A model generated the notes under the pieces. That model was not told the DNA's origin and made no database searches. It worked only from the letters and a program-made list of their open reading frames with translations. Position numbers and translations under genes: made by a program. Of a stretch of 64,000 nucleotides of DNA, positions 9,034-17,495 are shown one piece after another. The stretch is taken from the NCBI GenBank assembly GCA_017347445.1, contig AP021856.1, positions 1,372,613-1,436,612 on the forward strand, in the 5' to 3' direction. The number at the start of each line of letters is the position of its first letter. Position 1 is the stretch's first letter. The DNA comes from Candidatus Brocadia pituitae (GTDB lineage: Bacteria; Planctomycetota; Brocadiia; Brocadiales; Brocadiaceae).

Positions 9034-12000
9034 AAACAAAGCTATGCTATGTTGGAATGCAATACGATTACGGTGATAAAACGAGAGGCCTTTCGTATGA
9101 GCACCGGAATTTTTACCATCCACTCAAAAACTATTGCGAAAAGCATGATTGGGATTTTGTTCACTTCGATTTTATGGAGCGGGGACTAACTGATGGTCTG
9201 GACGTAATGACACAGGGGCTCTATGAATTAGCCAAAAAAGAAAGACCCGCTATTCTCTTTGCAGTATTATTTGATTTTCACCGTGACCCTCACTATGAGG
9301 TGTTTAAACAAATAGCATCATTAGGAACGACAACCGTTCAATGGTTTTGTGATGATCACTGGCGGTTTGAAAAGTATAGCTCCGTAGTTGCACCCCATTT
9401 TGATATTATCTGTACAACGGCAAATGACGCCCTTTCAAAATATAAAAATTTAGGAATATCTCATAAAGTCATAAAGACTCAGTGGGCGTGTAATCACGAA
9501 TTGTATGTTCCTTTCGACATCCCAAAAGATTTAACGATAAGCTTTGTAGGGCAACCTCATGGTAATCGTGTAGAAGTCTTATCGCAATTACTGCAAAATG
9601 GACTTACTCTGGAAATTTTCGGTTTTGGATGGGAAAGCCGGCCACGGATTCCTTTTCATCAGATGATCAGGGTATTTTCCAGAAGTAAAATTAATCTCAA
9701 TTTATCGAATTCGTCAACGTTAATTGGGCAGCAGATTAAAGGAAGAAATTTTGAGATCCCCGGAACAAGGGGCTTTCAATTATCCAGTAATGCAGATAAT
9801 CTAACCGAGTACTACGATGAGGGCAAAGAGATCGTAATATTCAATTCAGTGGATGAATTAATAGAAAAGGCTAAATATTACCTTAAAAATGAAAACGAAA
9901 GAAACGAAATTGCAACAAATGGATACATACGAACCATAGCTGAACATACCTGGCAACATCGTTTTGAAAAGATATTTAATTATATACATTTAAAGCAGAT
10001 GAATACAAACATGGCTGAAAAAAATATTTTAAATCAAAATAATGATGCGGAGCAGACACATGCAATGCACGCTTCCGAGCCATTGGTCTCGGTAATAATC
10101 CCCTGTTTTAACCAGGCGAATTTCTTGCCCGAAGCAGTTGAAAGTGTGGTTAATCAAAACTATAAGAACTGGGAGTGCATTATTGTGAATGATGGTAGCC
10201 CCGACAATACAACCTTCATTGCTGAATCGTTGATTCAGAAATACTCGGACAAGCAAATCCGGCTTATTCAGCAGGTTAACCAGGGATTGTCTTGTGCGAG
10301 GAACTCTGGAATCAAGGCAGCAATGGGAGAATATATTATTCCCCTTGATGCGGATGATCTCATTCATCCGGAGATGTTACAAAAGACCGTTTCTTTGCTA
10401 GAAGCTCATCCGGAGATCGCTATTGCCTATTCTGATGTAAGGCACTTTGGCGGTGCAGACCGAATTGATTTTACACAAGAATACGATTTTAAGCGACTAT
10501 GTGTGCATAATCATCTCAATTATTGCTCCTTGTACCGGCGTAAAACCTGGGAGGCTGCAGGGGGGTATAACAGCAACATGGTGTGGGGTTACGAGGACTG
10601 GGATTTCTGGATATCCTGCGGTGAAAAAGGACATTACGGAAAGAGGATTCCTGAACCGTTGTTTCTCTACCGAGTGAAAGAGAGTAGTATGTACACAAAG
10701 GCCATTGAGCATCATCGTGAGTTAATGTCTCAAATTGTTGTCAATCACCCATACCTTTATGGCCAAAAAGCCCTTTCAGAGGCAAAAAAAATATTAGCTC
10801 TAGATGGTGAGGAAACGGCAAAAACCACACCTCTCGTTTCCGTCATTGTGCCAACGCATAACAGGCATGATACCCTGATACATACTCTGGAAAGCATTGC
10901 TTCACAAACGTATAAAAATATCGAAGCCGTTGTGGTAAACGATGCAGGAGAAGATGTATCAGCGATTGTTGAGCTGTTTCAGGATCGATTAGGCGTTACA
11001 TATCTTGTTCATCCAGAGAATAAAGGGCTTTCAGCAGTGAGAAATACAGCCATCGGGCATGCGTCGGGTGAATATATTGCCTATCTCGATGATGATGACA
11101 TTTTTTATCAGAATCATATAGAAACCCTTGTAACGTATCTGGAAACGCACGATGATAAAATAGCCTATACCGATGCATACCGTGTATGTCTGGGAAAAGA
11201 AGATGGGATGTATGTCGTAAAGCAAAAAGACGTCCCTTATTCCTTTGATTTTGATGCGGAACTCATTTTGGCACAAAACCTTTTCCCTGTACTTTGCGTT
11301 ATGCATAAAAAATCATGTCTGGACGAAGTGGGGCTTTTTGATGAATCGCTCACCACCCATGAAGATTGGGATTTGTGGATCCGCATGTCCAGAAAATACC
11401 ATTTCGGTCATATAAAAAAGATTACCTGCGAGTTTGCATGGAGGAAAGACAGCGCAAGTATGTCTGGTGCAAGACAGGCTGATTTTCTGAGGACATTGGG
11501 CATCATTTATGAAAGATACAGCAAATATGCGCATGGCAATCAGCGTATTTTAGATTTGCAAACCGCATGGATTACGCATCTTCAAAAGGTTTCTATCATC
11601 ATACCTGTTTTTAACAAGGTTGAATTTACAAAGAAATGCTGCGATGCTTTAGCTAAAAACACACCACAAGCTTTATACGAACTTATTATTGTCGACAATG
11701 CATCAACAGATGGCACCAGAGATTATCTGAAGGGTTTAAGGGGTGATGTTAAAATAATTACGAATGAAAAAAATCTTGGATTTTCCAGGGCATGTAATCA
11801 GGGGGCGCAGTTGGCCTCCACCAATTACCTCCTTTTTTTAAACAATGATACTGAACCGATGAAAGGATGGTTGGAACCTCTCCTGAATATTCTTGCCCAG
11901 GACAGTTCGGTTGGCGCTGTGGGGAGTAAACTCTTGTTCCCGGATGGCACCATTCAGCATGCCGGGGTGGTTATTATCGATGATCAAAAATTGCCTGATC

Positions 12001-13658
12001 CTCTGGTTGCCAGACATAGTTATTATGGAGAATCTGGTGACACTGCTGAAGCGAACCAATTGCGCGAATATCAGGCATTAACCGCCGCCTGTTTATTAAT
12101 ACGGAAATCCGTATTTCATGAGGTAGGGGGGTTCGATGAAGATTATTGGAACGGGTACGAGGACGTCGACTTGTGCTTTAAACTTCAAACGAAGAATTGG
12201 AAACTCGTTTATCAACCTGAAAGTGTTCTCATCCATCATGAATCAAAGAGTGGTCCGGAGCGTTTCTCAAAGGTATCAGAAAATATTCAGCGATTGCATA
12301 GCAAGTGGATAGGTAAGATCAAACCGGATATTTTCATAAAAAAGGACGGCTTAACAATTATTACGGAAAACCATAAGATACGGCGTTACCACATGCCAAA
12401 TGCGGCGATTACCGGGCCGGTGGTTGTCAAGCAACAAAAGCTCGTCTCTATCATTATCCTTACTTACAACGCCATTGCCTACACCAAAATGTGTGTCAAC
12501 TCAATCCGGAATCATACAGGATGTCGGCACGAAATTATTTTTGTGGATAATGCCTCGTCGGACGGTACTGTTGAATACCTGCGTAATCTGACTAAAGAGC
12601 ATTCATGCTGTAAACTTATTGAAAATCATAAAAACATGGGGTTTGCAGCCGGAAATAATCAGGGCGTAGCCGTAGCTCGTGGTGAGTACGTTATGCTCCT
12701 GAATAATGACGTGCTGGTTTCTGACGGTTGGTTGGAATGTCTTGTGAAGAGTCTTGAAAGGGATGAAGAAATTGGTATGGTGGGACCCATAACAAACTCA
12801 ATCAGTGGGAGACAGATGGTCAGTGCGGTTCCCTATACCGATGAACATGGATTTCATGACTTTTCTCAACGGGTACGAAAAACGTATAAAGGACGACTGA
12901 CCCCCCGAAACCGTATTGCCGGTTTTGCGGTATTGATGAGAAAGACTCTTTATGATGAGGTAGGCGGGCTCGATGAATCCTTTGGTACAGGAAATTATGA
13001 AGATGATGACTTATGCCTGAAGGTGCGGGGAAAGGGTTATGCCATCATGGTGGACGAGAGTGTTTTTGTCCATCATTACGGAAGCAAAACCTTTGTTGAA
13101 AACAATATTGATTATCGGAATAGTATGTCGGTGAATGGGTCACGTTTTAAAGATAAATGGCCTGATGTAGATTATGAAGAGTTGCTTGAGTTGCATAAGA
13201 GTTTAGTTGATTCGAACACATCTTTGCTGATGCAGGGTCAAGAGGCATTGGATTCAGGATACATACCTGATGCCCTTGCATTATATGCGAAAATACTCGC
13301 CACAAATCCTATTGATGAACTTGCCTTATATGGAATGGGGCGTGCATTTCAAATGAATGGAAAAACAGTTGAGGCCGTTGATGCATATAAAAAGGCGTTA
13401 AAGGTTAATCCCACCTTCTTTCCTGCTTATTCCAGCCTTGCACTGGTATATGAAGACATACATCAAACAGATGATGCCATTTCTACGTTGAAAAAAGCAT
13501 CTGAATTGAATAACAAGGATGCCTCGGTATATAATAATTTAGGGGTATTATATTTTAAAAAAAATAAGCGCATCGATGCCAGAATGTGCTTTGAAAAGGC
13601 ATTATCATTAGATGTAAATTATCAGGAAGCTCAGCAAAACCTCAAAAAGGTATCATAG
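9030..13658 (+). CDS. Giant multidomain glycosyltransferase with four GT2 domains and TPR tail (1542 aa)
   Basis: Residues 1-325 resemble a CgeB-type glycosyltransferase (EIPGTRGFQLSS, then EYYDEGKEIV). Four GT2 domains follow, starting near residues 350 (VSVIIPCFN), 600 (VSVIVPTHN), 853 (VSIIIPVFN) and 1136 (VSIIILTYN). Each has a DxD-type segment such as LDADD, LDDDD or LNND. About four TPR units run from 1400 to the C-terminus. The start ATG overlaps the stop of the previous gene (ATGA), so the two giants are co-translated. The chain suggests sequential addition of several sugars by one polypeptide, perhaps for O-glycosylation of surface proteins. Confidence 0.88.
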   Translation: MKTKLCYVGMQYDYGDKTRGLSYEHRNFYHPLKNYCEKHDWDFVHFDFMERGLTDGLDVMTQGLYELAKKERPAILFAVLFDFHRDPHYEVFKQIASLGTTTVQWFCDDHWRFEKYSSVVAPHFDIICTTANDALSKYKNLGISHKVIKTQWACNHELYVPFDIPKDLTISFVGQPHGNRVEVLSQLLQNGLTLEIFGFGWESRPRIPFHQMIRVFSRSKINLNLSNSSTLIGQQIKGRNFEIPGTRGFQLSSNADNLTEYYDEGKEIVIFNSVDELIEKAKYYLKNENERNEIATNGYIRTIAEHTWQHRFEKIFNYIHLKQMNTNMAEKNILNQNNDAEQTHAMHASEPLVSVIIPCFNQANFLPEAVESVVNQNYKNWECIIVNDGSPDNTTFIAESLIQKYSDKQIRLIQQVNQGLSCARNSGIKAAMGEYIIPLDADDLIHPEMLQKTVSLLEAHPEIAIAYSDVRHFGGADRIDFTQEYDFKRLCVHNHLNYCSLYRRKTWEAAGGYNSNMVWGYEDWDFWISCGEKGHYGKRIPEPLFLYRVKESSMYTKAIEHHRELMSQIVVNHPYLYGQKALSEAKKILALDGEETAKTTPLVSVIVPTHNRHDTLIHTLESIASQTYKNIEAVVVNDAGEDVSAIVELFQDRLGVTYLVHPENKGLSAVRNTAIGHASGEYIAYLDDDDIFYQNHIETLVTYLETHDDKIAYTDAYRVCLGKEDGMYVVKQKDVPYSFDFDAELILAQNLFPVLCVMHKKSCLDEVGLFDESLTTHEDWDLWIRMSRKYHFGHIKKITCEFAWRKDSASMSGARQADFLRTLGIIYERYSKYAHGNQRILDLQTAWITHLQKVSIIIPVFNKVEFTKKCCDALAKNTPQALYELIIVDNASTDGTRDYLKGLRGDVKIITNEKNLGFSRACNQGAQLASTNYLLFLNNDTEPMKGWLEPLLNILAQDSSVGAVGSKLLFPDGTIQHAGVVIIDDQKLPDPLVARHSYYGESGDTAEANQLREYQALTAACLLIRKSVFHEVGGFDEDYWNGYEDVDLCFKLQTKNWKLVYQPESVLIHHESKSGPERFSKVSENIQRLHSKWIGKIKPDIFIKKDGLTIITENHKIRRYHMPNAAITGPVVVKQQKLVSIIILTYNAIAYTKMCVNSIRNHTGCRHEIIFVDNASSDGTVEYLRNLTKEHSCCKLIENHKNMGFAAGNNQGVAVARGEYVMLLNNDVLVSDGWLECLVKSLERDEEIGMVGPITNSISGRQMVSAVPYTDEHGFHDFSQRVRKTYKGRLTPRNRIAGFAVLMRKTLYDEVGGLDESFGTGNYEDDDLCLKVRGKGYAIMVDESVFVHHYGSKTFVENNIDYRNSMSVNGSRFKDKWPDVDYEELLELHKSLVDSNTSLLMQGQEALDSGYIPDALALYAKILATNPIDELALYGMGRAFQMNGKTVEAVDAYKKALKVNPTFFPAYSSLALVYEDIHQTDDAISTLKKASELNNKDASVYNNLGVLYFKKNKRIDARMCFEKALSLDVNYQEAQQNLKKVS

Positions 13659-13821
13659 CTACCGTCTGGCATTTCAGCTACAAAAATTATCTTACCTCTT
13701 CTCCTTCCTCTGCGCAGGCTTTATAACCCTGATTCAGACTGATAAATAAGGCACAATTACAAACAAATATGGTATGTCATGTAATGGTTTTTGTGGCCTT
13801 ATCAAAAAAATTTGAGAATGA

Positions 13822-13850
13822 TTGGTTATATTGCATGATTTCAGTATAAT
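13822..13850 (+). promoter_or_regulatory. Sigma-70-type promoter for the gene at 13901
   Basis: TTGGTT at 13822-13827 and TATAAT at 13845-13850 are separated by 17 bases. They lie about 50 bases before the strong ribosome-binding site AGGAGG (13888-13893) of the next gene. The rest of 13659-13900 holds no gene that I can see. Confidence 0.55.
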
Positions 13851-13900
13851 TTATAAACAGTTGGTACTTTTCAATAGGACTTTTTATAGGAGGGGATGAA

Positions 13901-14293
13901 ATGTATCGGAAAATTGTGGTAACTACCTACCTTTTCATAGTAATAAGTTGTTTCTCTTTGCATAACAGTACCAATGCCCAAACACCTACCCCCATATTGA
14001 AAGGTAGTGTTAATGGTATCGTAACAGTGAAAAAATCCGGCAAGCCAGTTAAACGTGCAAGCGTTTCCATAAAAAGCAAGGAACTGGATTTCAAGGACAA
14101 AACCACCACGGATAACGATGGCAAATATCTATTTTCAGATTTAAGTGCCGGCAATTATACCCTGAGGGTAAATAAGCAGGGTTTTAAGAATGCAAAAAAG
14201 AAAATTGAACTTGCAGAAGGGGAAAATGAGGTAGTTGATGTTCAATTGAAAAAAGAAACGAAAGATGACGGCGGTTATGGTGGTGGATACTAA
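13901..14293 (+). CDS. Secreted carboxypeptidase-regulatory-like (CarboxypepD_reg) domain protein
   Basis: The protein (130 aa) has a hydrophobic signal peptide ending near NSTNAQ. One beta-sandwich domain follows, with the CarboxypepD_reg pattern: GSVNGIVTV, GKPVKRASVSI, TTDNDGKYLFSDLSAGNYTL, then a lysine-rich strand. The tail is glycine/tyrosine-rich (GGYGGGY). Such domains are carbohydrate- or protein-binding modules in secreted and outer-surface proteins. It has its own promoter and AGGAGG site, so it is probably expressed apart from the glycosyltransferases. The specific role is unknown. Confidence 0.75.
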   Translation: MYRKIVVTTYLFIVISCFSLHNSTNAQTPTPILKGSVNGIVTVKKSGKPVKRASVSIKSKELDFKDKTTTDNDGKYLFSDLSAGNYTLRVNKQGFKNAKKKIELAEGENEVVDVQLKKETKDDGGYGGGY

Positions 14294-14344
14294 GAATACT
14301 TATGGTACAACGTATAAACACATAACTTATTTAAGGCATTTACT

Positions 14345-15652
14345 CTATTTCTCAATCAAATTTCCAATAAATGCATTGGTATGCTTGATTTTATGCCGTT
14401 TCATCTCGCGAACAAAGAGTTCCATTCTTTTCAACGCCGTTGGATTTGCCCTATAATCTGCCGTTTTATCAGCCGAAGTCCCGTCATAATACGTGAAGGG
14501 ATTTATTTGGGCAATTTGTGGTATAATATCCTTGCGTTGGATAATAAAATCAAGGGTATTCTGAAAATCCACGCCAGTTTCACCTGGATAACCAACGATG
14601 ATACTAACCCCGAAGAAAAGGTCAGCGGTGTGAAGATTGTCGAAAAAGCGGTGGGCTTCTTCAACGGTAAAACCCTTGTTCATGCTTTTCAGGGTGTTAT
14701 TTGATCCTGATTCCAAGCCAACAAATAGGCTCTAACAGCCACTTTGTTTCATCTTTTTAAAGAGTTTGTTAGCCATATTGTTTCTGATGGCTATTTGCGC
14801 CTGCCAGGGAATTGATCCAAAATGCTCAATGATGTGGTCGCATAATAATTCCAGTTTCTTCAGGTTGGCATTGATTAAGGAATCATAAAATACAAAATGT
14901 TGTGTCTTATTGTTGGTTTTGTGATAATGGATTTCGTCGATAAGGCTACAGACAGACCTTGTCCTGAAGTTTTTGTAAAGGCGCCTTTCAGAACAGAAGT
15001 TGCACCTTCGGATACATCCCCGGGAAAATTGAATGGGGATAGTATTTTTCCTAGGGTAGGCATTCAGGTTGATTCCGGTATAACGGGGGAAAGGGAGATC
15101 TGTTAAATCATCGAGTTGTTCGAACACTGCAACCTTTTTATGGGTATTGTTATCGGTAAGATATTGATACAAGGGTAGTTCACCTTCACCAACGATGAGG
15201 TGATCAGCTATCTCAAGGAGTTTATGAGAAAAATTGCCCTCACTTCGAAAGGATTGTCGGGTTATTTCAGGGCCGCCCAGGACAATCTTAATCGTAGGTT
15301 TCTTCGATTTCAAGATCTCTGCCATGCGCACGGTAGTTTCAAGGTTACTTTTAAAGCAGGAGAATCCTATGATCCTGTAGTTCAGCATCTTGTCGATTGC
15401 ATCGTGAAATTCTTTAAAATGGTGCTGTTGAATAAGAAAAAGAATATTTTGTTCTAAAAACGTGTTACAGCTCATCAGCCACTGCTTTTGCAACTGATGA
15501 TCCGACAAGGTATAGAAAAGGTGATTAAAGTCTGTAAGGTCGGCGTTAATGCCCCTTTGCCCAAGAAAAGCCTGCAGGTATCCCAGTCCAAGAGGAGGCA
15601 TATGAGGCCAGGTTGGTGGAAGGATAGAAAGAAGGATCGTTTGTCTTGGCAT
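14345..15652 (-). pseudogene. Radical SAM B12-binding protein interrupted by an in-frame TAG
   Basis: Two open segments in one frame (15652-14732 and 14716-14345) are separated only by a TAG. The first holds a B12-binding-like N-terminus (LPPLGLGYLQ-like PPLGLGYLQ) and the radical SAM cluster GCIRRCNFC. The second resumes at once with SLFVGLESGS, a motif of the same fold, and runs to a normal C-terminus. No base is lost, so a sense codon seems to have become amber. I prefer ATG 15652 over the GTG at 15676. A truncated product, suppression or sequencing error are alternatives. Confidence 0.75.
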
Positions 15653-15828
15653 AAAAATGTAACAAATATAGTTCACTACAAAGGCTCAAAGAGCACAAGG
15701 ATTTACACTGCCTAGTATACATGTAATCCAGCAATATTAAAAGTTGTATTATTTCTACAGTTGTTATAGTATTATTTGCAGGGCAACAGCAGTTTCCTAT
15801 TACGTATTATTATGCTTTCAGTGAACAA

Positions 15829-16704
15829 ATGAATGCACTCCTTATAGAAAACTTTATTGAGAAAATAACGGATGGCAATAAAGGACAATGTGAGCGTTTT
15901 TATGAGACCTTTGCAGCGAGAGGATTTATGTTGGAATGTGACAGGCATTCCGAGTATGTACGATTAGCTGAAGATTCTCACCGGGAGGATGGCGAATTCC
16001 TGGAGGCGTTGCAGCGTATTGATTATAAAAAAATATACGATAAACCGCATCAGGATGCTATCGACGAACACGATAACAGGGACTGTCCTCAGAACCGGCA
16101 TCACTATTTTAACGACATTGATATTCAATCATTTGATATACATAACAGGCACTATTTGGCAGAACTCTTTACCCATGAAATTCCGGTTGATCTTTTTCGT
16201 TTAAATTGGGAACGGGACCGGTACGGTAAATTTGAAGCATTTAAGGCATGTAATCGGCTCCCAGCGGTACGGGTATATGATCTGGAGCCTTTCATAGCCC
16301 GCCTGGTGAAGTCAATTTCTTCGCTGGGCATATCTACCTGGTCATCCTGTGAAGGCCATTGGGGAGAACCTGCTTATATCGTCTTTGACGGCAGGTATCA
16401 TTGGCTTTGGTTTCAGGCAATCTTTAACAAATATATTACAAAAAAGTTAAATCTGGTCTGCACATGGGATTGGCTTGGTTGGGACGAGCGCTGCATTATC
16501 AGGCACCCAAGGGGCAATCTTCTTGAATTATATCTGGAAATCCAGGAGGTTGCCCGGCTCTTATATGATAATAAGATCCTGTTAAGAAGCATAAAAAGGG
16601 AGGGATGTGACCTTCTTACCCATAAGCACAAAGACATGAATCAGAAAGAAGTCTTAAATACCTTCGAGGGTTATTTTGCAGGGTCAATAGCGAAAGGTAT
16701 GTGA
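15829..16704 (+). CDS. Uncharacterised protein (291 aa)
   Basis: I do not recognise the family. The protein is soluble, rich in His, Asp and Trp, and has no signal peptide or membrane segment. The middle has a conspicuous SSCEGHWGEP segment followed by aromatic residues (YHWLWFQ). The Cys, Glu and His there could form a metal or active site, but this is speculative. Codon use looks coding throughout and the gene stands alone between a minus-strand pseudogene and the repeat block at 16852. No clear Shine-Dalgarno sequence precedes ATG 15829. Confidence 0.65.
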   Translation: MNALLIENFIEKITDGNKGQCERFYETFAARGFMLECDRHSEYVRLAEDSHREDGEFLEALQRIDYKKIYDKPHQDAIDEHDNRDCPQNRHHYFNDIDIQSFDIHNRHYLAELFTHEIPVDLFRLNWERDRYGKFEAFKACNRLPAVRVYDLEPFIARLVKSISSLGISTWSSCEGHWGEPAYIVFDGRYHWLWFQAIFNKYITKKLNLVCTWDWLGWDERCIIRHPRGNLLELYLEIQEVARLLYDNKILLRSIKREGCDLLTHKHKDMNQKEVLNTFEGYFAGSIAKGM

Positions 16705-16851
16705 AGGTAAAAGAAAGAAAAGATTGTTACGATCGGTATTATCGGTTTCTGCCCTTGCTTAACATGCCGCATAACCGGCTGCAAAAAAAATATCCCCCGT
16801 AATTTACATTTCTTTGTAAAGAAACGTTTGTTAAGAAATATTTTTTCATTT

Positions 16852-16908
16852 CTAAAAAAAAAGCCTTACAGCAAAGATTATTTCCAAACATCTTCGGCAG
16901 TAAGGCTG
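16852..16908 (-). terminator. Intrinsic terminator of riboswitch module, left copy
   Basis: On the minus strand AGCCTTAC pairs with GTAAGGCT around an inner AAGAT/ATCTT stem. The hairpin is followed by a long U-tract (T-run opposite 16852-16861). Its 5' arm contains the TGCC that closes the upstream aptamer, so the two structures exclude each other. Confidence 0.7.
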
Positions 16909-17012
16909 TCTTTTCCCATAAGCCGTTAAAACTGTTTAAACGGTTCAAACAGTTTTAACGGCTCGCAAAGACCCTATTACTTTGCGCCCCCAGATCACTC
17001 AGGGTTTACCTT
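16896..17012 (-). ncRNA. c-di-GMP-I (GEMM)-like riboswitch aptamer, left copy
   Basis: On the minus strand the RNA starts GGTAAACC. Next comes a hairpin capped by GUGA (a GNRA tetraloop), then GGCGCAAAG and GGGUCU. A long stem in which GCCGTTAAAACTG is complementary to CAGTTTTAACGGC follows, and it ends in TGCCGAAG. GGUA at the 5' end pairs with UGCC at the 3' end. This order matches the GEMM consensus. No minus-strand gene follows: the convergent gene ends at 16704 and only a 36-codon ORF is open. The copy may be orphaned. Confidence 0.55.
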
Positions 17013-17176
17013 TATCAAAAATGTCTTCTGATATAGGCAATGAGCGAAATAGAAACCATATCACAGAAAAATAAAATATTAAAAAGATTATTTCTTTACT
17101 CTTTTATTTTAAGTTACTTATATATCATAAAGTACGGGCATGCATAACAACAGATTCAGGGAATCCCCACAAAATA

Positions 17177-17225
17177 GTGTGCCATGACACACAAGTGTGA
17201 CGTCGCATAAATGTGTAATGGCGCA
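17177..17225. promoter_or_regulatory. Three phased palindromic operators, left copy
   Basis: Three imperfect palindromes of the type TGTGnCnnGnCACA are centred at about 17184.5, 17201.5 and 17218.5, exactly 17 bases apart. The cores are GTGTGCCATGACACAC, TGTGACGTCGCA and TGTGTAATGGCGCA. They are more degenerate than the right-hand copy. Repeated half-sites of this kind are normally bound by a dimeric regulator; which one is unknown. Confidence 0.55.
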
Positions 17226-17495
17226 CTATTTTAGAAAAGTCGTTGGTTTTCTTTTCTTACCCGTGACTTGTCATATATCGAAAAGATCTAGATGAAACCG
17301 GAAGTAGCAAAAGATGGCAAGAAGAGATCTTTGACGGGTGTTTCAGAACTGACTGGAGATGAAGGTTTGGTATGGCCGTTAACTAAACTTGCCGAAGGGG
17401 CAAGAGGTCATATCATGGGATTACCTGCCAGGAAAGAGCGTATGCAGATAGGGCTTTCCGAAAAGAGCATCAATATTTCGTGCAAAATTAAGGTA

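Larger units (their letters stand above)
16852..17256. repeat. Direct repeat copy L (about 400 bp), partner of 20837-21231
   Basis: The block matches 20837-21231 over its whole length in the same orientation, with many substitutions but conserved order. It contains the terminator hairpin, the aptamer-like fold, an AT-rich spacer and the three palindromes. It fills most of the gap between the genes ending at 16704 and 17496. Stem-preserving differences between the copies suggest functional constraint rather than a fresh duplication. Confidence 0.85.

Noticed and set aside
14717-14731. Pyrrolysine or other recoding at the TAG in the radical SAM gene
   Set aside because: No pylT/pylS or other recoding signal is visible in the window; a nonsense mutation or sequencing error is simpler.
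16739-16948. Minus-strand ORF across the left riboswitch copy (and a 36-codon ORF after its terminator)
   Set aside because: It lies mostly in the terminator and aptamer region and has no coding character. I treat the left riboswitch copy as having no gene.
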